Below, in pieces: positions 26,178 to 32,293 of a stretch of 32,293 nucleotides of DNA. A program made the translations under genes and the position numbers. The first letter of the stretch is position 1, and each line of letters starts with the position of its first letter. Source of the stretch: CAYMFD01 sp964389475 (lineage in GTDB: Bacteria > Bacteroidota > Bacteroidia > Chitinophagales > Saprospiraceae); contig CAYMFD010000031.1 in assembly GCA_964389475.1 (NCBI GenBank), positions 1 to 32,293 on the forward strand, given 5' to 3'. The notes below the pieces were generated by a model. That model had not been told where the DNA came from. It did not search any database and worked only from the letters and a program-made list of their open reading frames with translations.

Positions 26178-26575
26178 AGTAATTGAGAGTTTTGCACGAG
26201 GGCTTGACCTGCAATGATCTCCTTTCCCTCATGGTCAAGTAGTGTTGTTGATACTATCGCTCTATGCCGATCTGCATCAATTGACATAATTTCAAATTGA
26301 GCTTTATACTCTTGGTTGGTGTAGCACGGCTGCTTGAAAACCAAATCCTGTTTTAGATAGATTGTGCCTGGTCCAGGAAATGATGTGCCAAGCACCTTTG
26401 TAAAAACACTACAGGCCAAAAAGCCATGGACGATTCTCCTTCCAAATATTGATTGCGCTGCATATTCCTCATCAAGGTGAATTGGATTATGGTCTCCACT
26501 AAGCAAAGCATACTGGTCTACCTGATCTTGAGTAACAAGAAAAGACTCATTATAATGACTTCCTACCCTAAGCAT
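26174..26575 (-). CDS. MaoC-like (R)-specific enoyl hydratase (hot-dog fold)
   Basis: 133 residues, single hot-dog domain. The hydratase-2 motif SGDHNPIHLDEEYA places Asp28 and His33 five apart, as the catalytic pair of PhaJ-type enzymes, and GRRIVHGFLA follows as usual. Known enzymes hydrate trans-2-enoyl-CoA/ACP to (R)-3-hydroxyacyl forms. It lies between pseH and pseI, overlapping both, so it is part of the pse operon; this is not a step in standard pseudaminic acid synthesis. Two readings: it supplies a 3-hydroxyacyl group for N-acylation, or it has been recruited to bind an acyl thioester or sugar. Confidence 0.82.
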   Translation of the reverse strand: MLRVGSHYNESFLVTQDQVDQYALLSGDHNPIHLDEEYAAQSIFGRRIVHGFLACSVFTKVLGTSFPGPGTIYLKQDLVFKQPCYTNQEYKAQFEIMSIDADRHRAIVSTTLLDHEGKEIIAGQALVQNSQLL

Positions 26576-27113
26576 TTCGATATATCTTTTTTTTCATACT
26601 CTCTTTAACTGATGCCCATTCGCTCTTTAATAGCGCAAGTCCAACAACGTTATGTACAATTCCATCCTTTTTTATGTGCTGTCTGTAAAAGGCCTCCCTT
26701 CTAAAACCAAATTTCTCATGCATGGAAATCACCTTCGCATTGGTCTCTAAAACTTCGCATCTCAATTTATTTAAACCAAGATCATCAAAAACATAAGTAA
26801 TCACCGAATACTCTACTTTTGAGCCTATCCCAGCGCCACGTATGGAGGAATCACCCAGATAAAATGCCCAATAACAACTAGAAAAGCGGGTGCTGATGTC
26901 CGTTAATGAAGCTACCCCAAGAGCTTTCCCGCCGTAAGTAATGACCCAATACTTACAAGTCTGATCTTTATGTATCCTGTTATACCATTGAATTTGAGCA
27001 CTTTCAGTAATGTACTCACTAGAATACATATAGCTTGACACTTCAGTGCTATTTCTCCATGCCCTGATGATTTCTAAATCATCTTTTTCTATTTGTCTTA
27101 GGCCAATATTCAT
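26568..27113 (-). CDS. pseH: UDP-4-amino-4,6-dideoxy-N-acetyl-beta-L-altrosamine N-acyltransferase (PseH)
   Basis: 181 residues, GNAT fold. Acetyl-CoA site in SIRGAGIGSKVEYSVI and the C-terminal LNKLRCEVLETNAKVISMHEKFGF; both are typical for PseH. It N-acylates the 4-amino group of the UDP-altrosamine made by PseC, normally with acetyl-CoA. The gene is followed by the MaoC hydratase with an 8-base overlap, so this member may accept a hydroxyacyl donor; that is inference. The C-terminal KKK is encoded by an A8 run (26587-26594). ATG at 27113. Confidence 0.9.
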   Translation of the reverse strand: MNIGLRQIEKDDLEIIRAWRNSTEVSSYMYSSEYITESAQIQWYNRIHKDQTCKYWVITYGGKALGVASLTDISTRFSSCYWAFYLGDSSIRGAGIGSKVEYSVITYVFDDLGLNKLRCEVLETNAKVISMHEKFGFRREAFYRQHIKKDGIVHNVVGLALLKSEWASVKESMKKKIYRNA

Positions 27114-27116
27114 AAT

Positions 27117-28103
27117 CTATAGATTTAAGAAGACCTTCTCTAGGCGTTCTTTTTGTTTACCGTCAAAGGGGCTTTTTATGATAGAGTCATCATCCAATCT
27201 AGTTCGATCAGGTAATACAAGATTTGACAGGGGTAGAGCATAATTATTATCAATAAAATAGGCGTACATCTCTTTTTGATTGTCAGCAATTGTCTTTAAA
27301 AAAAGTGATCCTCCGACAGAAAGCCATTCGTAGGCTATAGAGCTAGGAGGAGTTATGGCAGCTTCACAAGATCTCATGACTGCAACCATTTGAACTGCAG
27401 ACAAATTTGTCAGCAACTCTACTTTAAGACGAGTAGAATTCAAGTATTGGCTTAATGCTGACCGGTGATTGTAAGCAGCACCAATAACCACAGCTACCTG
27501 TTGTATGAAACTGCATGATTGGCAAAGGTCTAGTACAGACAGTAAATCATTATTGGGATCGGCGCCGCCTAAGCAAACGAAAACCTTTCCTTTTTCGAAT
27601 TGCGACCTGTGTAGCCGAAGTGCCGCCTCTCTAAACTCCTTCCTTAAGAGTGCATACTGTAAGCCTAGTTTTAGAGTTGTATAATCTTCTATAGAGTAGT
27701 CACCTTGTGTTACACCGCCTGCATGATTAACAATTACATCGGCCACAAAGTGATAAGCATGTATGTCATCAATACACACCAACTTACAACCACTACTTTT
27801 GATCGCCCGTTGGTAGTTCGGCTCAAAATGATACCCATCTAAAACGACAATCTCTTCGCCTGATAAATAACTGTGAGTGATCTGATTTGCTTCTTCGATG
27901 TCATCCGCTACACTTGGTAGCGTAATAATGCTCTCACAAACCTCTAGTATTTGTTGGCTAAGTGTAGGCAGTGGATCACGAATGATAAAATGACATTCAA
28001 ACTGCTCGTTTAGCATATCTGCCAATGCAAGAGAACGGACTACATGCCCCAGTCCCATTTTAGCATTGCCATCCGCTCGGAAGTATACCTTACGTCGCTT
28101 CAG
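27117..28103 (-). CDS. pseG: UDP-2,4-diacetamido-2,4,6-trideoxy-beta-L-altropyranose hydrolase (PseG)
   Basis: A GT-B-like hydrolase that releases UDP before the PseI step. The only ATG (28058) would give 313 residues starting MGLGHVVRS, which lacks the family's first strand. The frame continues upstream with KVYFRADGNAK, matching the usual PseG N-terminus ahead of GLGH, whose His is the expected catalytic base. No ATG, GTG or TTG occurs in that extension; CTG at 28103 is the only near-cognate start that restores it, and the frame stops a few codons further up. I therefore give the extended form, 328 residues. It overlaps the 3' end of pseF by 14 bases. GGADP (conserved donor site) is also present. 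Confidence 0.85.
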   Translation of the reverse strand: MKRRKVYFRADGNAKMGLGHVVRSLALADMLNEQFECHFIIRDPLPTLSQQILEVCESIITLPSVADDIEEANQITHSYLSGEEIVVLDGYHFEPNYQRAIKSSGCKLVCIDDIHAYHFVADVIVNHAGGVTQGDYSIEDYTTLKLGLQYALLRKEFREAALRLHRSQFEKGKVFVCLGGADPNNDLLSVLDLCQSCSFIQQVAVVIGAAYNHRSALSQYLNSTRLKVELLTNLSAVQMVAVMRSCEAAITPPSSIAYEWLSVGGSLFLKTIADNQKEMYAYFIDNNYALPLSNLVLPDRTRLDDDSIIKSPFDGKQKERLEKVFLNL

Positions 28104-28788
28104 GACTGAGCATTTTGTACTTTAATTCTGCGACCTTCCAGTCCTCAGCTGTATCTATATCATGGGCTTGCATCTCAGACAGCACAATACTGCCCGTATT
28201 ATCCGTCCAGAGCTTATTGTATGTAAGAAGCGCATCCACTTTAAACCAGTAAAACTGGCCACTATCATGATAACCAGGCTCTAGGTCCTGTGATCTCGAT
28301 GTCATATGCTCTGGCTGAAACATCTTAACCTTACCCGACTGGTCCAGCTTCACTGCACGCTGGATAGGGAAACTAAAAGGTAAGACTGGAAAGACGGTAT
28401 CAAAATCTTCACTTACCAGCCTTGTAAAAGCTGCCTCAAGCAACGCAACTGAAGCAAATGGAGCTGTCGGATAGATGCAGCAGCCATAGGTAAACGTTCG
28501 ACCTTCTACACTATACATGTCTAAGACCTCTCGCAGCACAGCAACTGTAGTCGTATTGTCGTCTGCCGTTGAGGCACGCCTCATAAAGGGCACTTTGGCA
28601 CCGTATGATTGAGCTATCTCAGCTATCTCCTCATCATCGGTAGAGACCATCACTTCCTCAAATAGCCCCGACGCAATGGCCGTCTCGATACTGTAGGCTA
28701 TAATTGGCTTCCCTAAGAAGTCTTTGATATTCTTCCTTGGTATCCGCTTACTACCGCCTCTAGCTGGTATGATGGCAATGCTGCTCAA
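28090..28788 (-). CDS. pseF: Pseudaminic acid cytidylyltransferase (PseF)
   Basis: 232 residues. IPARGGSKRIPRKN (7-20) is the CTP-binding loop of CMP-nonulosonate synthetases; later EVMVSTDDEEIAEIA and HDSGQFYWF are PseF-like. It activates pseudaminic acid as CMP-Pse, the donor for surface glycosylation. Start TTG at 28788 overlaps the pseC stop (TTGA); the start is supported because the alignment to the family begins at SIAIIPAR. Confidence 0.94.
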   Translation of the reverse strand: MSSIAIIPARGGSKRIPRKNIKDFLGKPIIAYSIETAIASGLFEEVMVSTDDEEIAEIAQSYGAKVPFMRRASTADDNTTTVAVLREVLDMYSVEGRTFTYGCCIYPTAPFASVALLEAAFTRLVSEDFDTVFPVLPFSFPIQRAVKLDQSGKVKMFQPEHMTSRSQDLEPGYHDSGQFYWFKVDALLTYNKLWTDNTGSIVLSEMQAHDIDTAEDWKVAELKYKMLSPEAT

Positions 28789-29942
28789 TGACTATCAAAT
28801 GCTAACACCTTATCTATCACGAAGTCTTGCTCTTCGTCTGTCAAGGTAGGATACATAGGTAGACTGAGGCACTTACTGTAGTAGTCCTCTGCCTTACTAA
28901 GGTCTGCCCCGTCGTATCCTATACTTTTATAATATGGTAGGGTATGTACGGGGATATAGTGAATCTGACTAAAGATATTGTGCTCCCGCAGATGGTCATA
29001 CAATGCCTTACGCTGATCGCTTTCGATGATAAAGAGGTGGTATGCATGATAATAATCAGGTGGTACCTGTTGATGTCTTACTTTGCCATCAAAGGCTGTC
29101 CTATACCGCTGCGCTATCTCATTCCTACGTTGTACCCCTTTTTTATTCTTGGCCAATTGTGTAATACCAAGTGCAGACTGAATATCGGTCAGTCGATAAT
29201 TGTAGCCCAAGGTCTGCATCTCATAATACCAAAGGCCATCATTACGAGACATATTATCCTTAGTAATACCATGTGTACGTAATAGTAGGAGCTGGTCGTA
29301 CAGTGCCTGATCATTAGTAACGACCATACCACCCTCCCCGCAGGCAATATGCTTGACAGGATGAAAAGAAAAAATCCCGAGGTCCATGTAGGTGTTGCCA
29401 CCACACATCTGCTTGCTCCCAGCACTGTCCACTTTGTATCCACCAGGAGCATGACATGCATCCTCAATCAACCATAGCCCATACTCATCTGCAATCTCAC
29501 GAAATACCTCCATATCGACTGGCAGTCCACCAAAAGAAACTGGAATAATACCAGAGAAAAAACCTCGAGGTTTACTATCAAGTAAGGTCTTGACTGATGT
29601 GGGATCAAGGGTATACTTATCTGTATCTATATCAGCGAACCAGACCTCTCCACCTACATACCGCACACAATTGGCCGATGCGGCGAATGTTATGGGAGTG
29701 GTAATTACTCTTTGTCCAGGTTTAAGACCTAGGGCAAGCACTCCTATGTGTAAGCCCGCTGTTGCATTGCTTACAGCCACTGCGTACTTAGCCCCTACAT
29801 AGTCGGCAAAATACTCTTCGAACTCTTTGACGACAGGACCCTGAGTGAGGAAGTCTGCCTGTAGCACGGAAATAACGGCATCGATATCCTTCTGATCAAT
29901 ATGCTGTCTTCCATATGGTATTGGATTTCTGCTCATACGCAT
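28785..29942 (-). CDS. pseC: UDP-4-amino-4,6-dideoxy-N-acetyl-beta-L-altrosamine transaminase (PseC)
   Basis: 385 residues from ATG at 29942; Met at 29936 is also possible, and a TTG at 29948 less so. A DegT/DnrJ/EryC1-type PLP aminotransferase with PIPYGRQ-I at the N-terminus, LIEDACHAPGG and the PLP Lys in SFHPVKHIACGEGG (Lys197). It aminates C4 of the 4-keto sugar made by PseB, using glutamate. The GRQHIDQKDIDAV start and TQGPVVKEFE are typical of PseC rather than of other family members. Twelve bases follow the pseB stop. Confidence 0.94.
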   Translation of the reverse strand: MRMSRNPIPYGRQHIDQKDIDAVISVLQADFLTQGPVVKEFEEYFADYVGAKYAVAVSNATAGLHIGVLALGLKPGQRVITTPITFAASANCVRYVGGEVWFADIDTDKYTLDPTSVKTLLDSKPRGFFSGIIPVSFGGLPVDMEVFREIADEYGLWLIEDACHAPGGYKVDSAGSKQMCGGNTYMDLGIFSFHPVKHIACGEGGMVVTNDQALYDQLLLLRTHGITKDNMSRNDGLWYYEMQTLGYNYRLTDIQSALGITQLAKNKKGVQRRNEIAQRYRTAFDGKVRHQQVPPDYYHAYHLFIIESDQRKALYDHLREHNIFSQIHYIPVHTLPYYKSIGYDGADLSKAEDYYSKCLSLPMYPTLTDEEQDFVIDKVLAFDSH

Positions 29943-29954
29943 TCTCAACTAGAC

Positions 29955-30968
29955 TTATTGGGGTACGAAATCGGGATCGATGTGCTCTCTAATAAAGGCC
30001 CTCAGCTCGTCGATAGATACCCATTCACTATTGGTCCCAGAGTTGTAGTTAAAGCCCGCAGGCACTTTAGTCGCATTAAAAGAGTTAACAAAATCTTGAA
30101 TCTTCCATACCGGCTGCGTCGGAATAATGGCATAGTACTGCCCAAGGTCATAGGTATTGTATGAGTCAGAAGAAGTAATCATCTCCTCATTAATTTTCTC
30201 TCCCGGTCGTATACCGACAACTCTCTGTTCTAAACTAGGCGCTATGGCTGCCGCTACATCTGTAATCTTGTATGACGGGATTTTTGGGACAAATAGCTCC
30301 CCACCCCACGCAGTATCTAGCGCATGAAACACCATATCAACACCTCCATCCAAAGAGATATTAAATCTAGTCATGGCTGCATCCGTTATGGGTAAAAAAC
30401 CTTCCTTTCTCTTTTTGATAAAAAAGGGGATGACGGAGCCATTAGACCCCATTACATTTCCATATCTCACCACTGAAAACTTGATAGGGTTCTTGCCTCT
30501 AATATTATTGGCGGCTATAAATAGTTTATCAGAAGTAAGTTTAGTTGCACCATATAGATTGATAGGAGCACATGCTTTGTCTGTAGATAGAGCAACGACC
30601 TTACTGACTCCAGTCTGCAGTGCTGCATATATAACGTTCTCTGCACCCCCAACATTAGTTTTGATACACTCAGAAGGATTGTATTCTGCTAGGTGTACAT
30701 GTTTCATTGCAGCTGCATGGATTACGTAGTCAATGCCTTCCATCGCTCGGATCAAACGATCTCTGTCTCTCACATCACCGATGAAAAAACGTATTGCCTC
30801 GTACTGAGCCCTCGGGTAGTCCTGAGCCATTACGAACTGCTTTTGCTCATCTCGCGAAAAAATAACTACCCTCTTAACATTAGGTGACATCTCAAAAATC
30901 CTCCTCGTAAGAGCCTTACCTAGAGAACCAGTTCCGCCAGTGATTAAGATTGATTTATTATCAAACAT
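29955..30968 (-). CDS. pseB: UDP-N-acetylglucosamine 4,6-dehydratase (inverting, PseB)
   Basis: 337 residues, extended SDR. NAD(P) motif GGTGSLG (11-17), AAAMKHVHLAEYNP (85-98), catalytic STDKACAPINLYGATK (128-143; Thr129, Asp130, Lys131, Tyr139, Lys143). The Asp/Lys pattern is that of the 5-inverting dehydratase group (FlaA1/PseB), which sets the L-altro configuration. It opens the pseudaminic acid pathway from UDP-GlcNAc. ATG at 30968, five bases after the Wzz stop. Confidence 0.94.
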   Translation of the reverse strand: MFDNKSILITGGTGSLGKALTRRIFEMSPNVKRVVIFSRDEQKQFVMAQDYPRAQYEAIRFFIGDVRDRDRLIRAMEGIDYVIHAAAMKHVHLAEYNPSECIKTNVGGAENVIYAALQTGVSKVVALSTDKACAPINLYGATKLTSDKLFIAANNIRGKNPIKFSVVRYGNVMGSNGSVIPFFIKKRKEGFLPITDAAMTRFNISLDGGVDMVFHALDTAWGGELFVPKIPSYKITDVAAAIAPSLEQRVVGIRPGEKINEEMITSSDSYNTYDLGQYYAIIPTQPVWKIQDFVNSFNATKVPAGFNYNSGTNSEWVSIDELRAFIREHIDPDFVPQ

Positions 30969-30973
30969 CGTAT

Positions 30974-32077
30974 CTATATTTCCTTCATTAAATCATGGAT
31001 AAACCTGCGTCCGAGGACCAGGAGGCTCATCAACACTACTCCAAGTAAAAAACCCTGAATCAAGGCTCGCTTCCAACTGCTTTTGGTGGCCCCTATAGGT
31101 CTACGAGGGAGATCAATTACCTGCACTATAGGCGTCTTGTTTTTCAATGCAAAATCAGTCGCTTCGAGCTGTTTAGTAACCTCCGCATACATTACATTGA
31201 GAATACCTACCTCTCTCTCGAGTCTTAACTCATCTAAGTATCCTTTAACGGTAACCAAGTTACGGTTACGATCCTTAAAATTTGCAAGAGCAAACTCTGT
31301 TGACTTTAACACTCCAATCACAGAATCTCTTTTAGTCTTCATGATCTTATACGTCTTGAGTTGCTTTTCAATAGTCTTACTTATAAAAAAACTACTTAGT
31401 TGCTTATAAATATTATTGAGCACACCTAAGGTCAAATCTTCGTACTCAGATTGCATCGTCAAGGTCATGATACCAGTCTCATCATCTAACCTAGAGTTTA
31501 ATGCAGGCACCAAGCCAACTGCCTCGTTACCTGCAATTTTCTCATACAGTAGTTTTAGGTACAAATTCTCAGTAGGTGAAAATGCATCGGTATCATCCGA
31601 ATTGAAACGAAAATCATCATTTAGCCTAGAGGGGTAGGCGACCTTCCAACCGATAAGATTAAAATATCTGTAGTGCCTAGCCATTGCACTTACTGTATAC
31701 TGATCTAGAAAGTGATTGGCTAGCACATCCCTTTTGCCAGCCAGTGTAATTGTATCAAACAAGGTATTATGAATGATTTTTCTACTTTCGAAAAGCTGCA
31801 GGATTTTGCCAAGATTATCTTGCTTTTTACCACCAAAAAGACCACCAAGTAGATCCAAACCTTGGACAGCGTCTCCTTGGGTCTCGTCCATCATAAATGT
31901 AAGTTGCTCCTTGTACAGTGCAGGCGCCTTTAAAGGCTTAATCGCCATGACTATGCTCATTAAGAAACCGGCAACTAGTAACCATTTGTATTTTATCCGT
32001 AACTGGGAAAAATAGCTTACTACTTTAAGGATTATATCCCTAAGCGTTATCTCGTCAGTTGTGTTGTATTGACTCAT
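30974..32077 (-). CDS. Wzz-like chain length regulator
   Basis: 367 residues. TM1 at about 34-50 and TM2 at about 337-355 enclose a periplasmic domain with coiled-coil character (about 230-305). The proline motif DLPRRPIGATKSSWKR just before TM2 is the usual Wzz signature. It has no cytoplasmic kinase domain. It sets the polymer length with Wzy and couples to the outer-membrane exporter. ATG at 32077 follows the Wza-like stop by a few bases. Confidence 0.87.
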   Translation of the reverse strand: MSQYNTTDEITLRDIILKVVSYFSQLRIKYKWLLVAGFLMSIVMAIKPLKAPALYKEQLTFMMDETQGDAVQGLDLLGGLFGGKKQDNLGKILQLFESRKIIHNTLFDTITLAGKRDVLANHFLDQYTVSAMARHYRYFNLIGWKVAYPSRLNDDFRFNSDDTDAFSPTENLYLKLLYEKIAGNEAVGLVPALNSRLDDETGIMTLTMQSEYEDLTLGVLNNIYKQLSSFFISKTIEKQLKTYKIMKTKRDSVIGVLKSTEFALANFKDRNRNLVTVKGYLDELRLEREVGILNVMYAEVTKQLEATDFALKNKTPIVQVIDLPRRPIGATKSSWKRALIQGFLLGVVLMSLLVLGRRFIHDLMKEI

Positions 32078-32081
32078 GTGC

Positions 32082-32293
32082 TTAGTCTACTCTACTTGCT
32101 AGTAGTAATAATGTAAGTACTGACGTTGCCACAGTCACGCTATCTCTAAAGGCTACTGCCCAGTCGATCTTGCTTCCCGTACCTGCACCTTCCACCTCAG
32201 CAGGTTTGCTGTATACCTCCACGACATCTCCTTGATCGACTTTGGGGTAACGAGTCCAAAACAAAAACCTCCTAGCTTTTTTGACCGTACCGT
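32082..32293 (-). CDS. Polysaccharide export protein (Wza/SLBB type), C-terminus only
   Basis: Partial: the frame is open to the right edge. About 70 residues are visible, reading TVKKARRFLFWTRYP then KVDQGDVVEVYSKP, the typical end of an SLBB repeat that closes Bacteroidota polysaccharide export proteins. The last 25 residues contain a hydrophobic helix (SVTVATSVLTLLLLA). The rest of the gene and any promoter lie outside. A start inside the window at 32264 (TTG) is possible by ORF rules but is not the real one. Confidence 0.8.
   Translation of the reverse strand, partial: GTVKKARRFLFWTRYPKVDQGDVVEVYSKPAEVEGAGTGSKIDWAVAFRDSVTVATSVLTLLLLASRVD

Noticed and set aside
29189..29467. 92-codon minus-strand frame inside pseC.
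   Set aside because: It is in another frame of a well-supported gene and shows no domain.
25137..30968. Sialic (Neu5Ac) or legionaminic acid pathway.
   Set aside because: PseB, PseC, PseG and PseH homologues, and PseI-type motifs in the synthase, specify pseudaminic acid.
1..32293. CRISPR arrays, tRNA, rRNA, integrases or complete insertion sequences.
   Set aside because: No regularly spaced repeats, RNA gene signatures or transposase/integrase motifs were seen on reading either strand.

Overview
The window is a single-strand surface-polysaccharide (capsule, O-antigen or exopolysaccharide) biosynthesis locus. It reads as a Bacteroidota genome: a Wza-like SLBB export protein with a hydrophobic C-terminal tail sits next to a Wzz-like protein, Shine-Dalgarno sequences are poor, GTG and TTG starts are common, and palindromic intergenic repeats are present. 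A more precise lineage cannot be read with confidence. Every supported gene is on the minus strand, so transcription runs from the right edge to the left. Most junctions are stop/start overlaps (ATGA, GTGA, TTGA, TGATG), which suggests one very long operon or a few coupled ones.

In transcription order: (1) 32293-30974 holds the C-terminus of a Wza-like export protein and a Wzz chain-length regulator. (2) 30968-25137 is a complete CMP-pseudaminic acid pathway (pseB, pseC, pseF, pseG, pseH, pseI), with a MaoC/hot-dog hydratase gene inserted between pseH and pseI. (3) 25135-22311 holds a GT-B-like surface carbohydrate protein and a first Wzx-type flippase. (4) 22282-14800 is a decoration module that looks richer in A+T: sulfotransferase, asparagine synthetase (interrupted by a 10-N assembly gap), MBOAT O-acyltransferase, SGNH partner, second sulfotransferase and polysaccharide deacetylase. 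(5) 14800-4656 holds two related glycosyltransferases, a Wzy/O-antigen-ligase-like polymerase, a small SAM methyltransferase-like protein, a second asparagine synthetase, a second flippase, a beta-helix lipoprotein of the pectate-lyase fold and another GT4. (6) 4659-1 is an acyl cassette: ACP, stand-alone AMP-forming ligase, FabG-like SDR, PglD-like acyltransferase, second ACP, second PglD-like acyltransferase and the first part of a KAS III (FabH-like) enzyme. Two palindromic repeat blocks (3068-3254 and 543-706) lie in the only two sizeable non-coding gaps.

Working model (inference): CMP-pseudaminic acid and other sugars are assembled on a lipid carrier, flipped by Wzx, polymerised by Wzy, controlled by Wzz and exported by Wza. 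The product is probably heavily modified by sulfation, O-acylation, deacetylation and possibly uronic-acid amidation by the AsnB pair. The most unusual part is the set of ACP, ligase, KAS III, SDR, MaoC and hexapeptide acyltransferases. It could make a short (hydroxy)acyl chain in situ and attach it to an amino sugar, possibly pseudaminic acid itself.
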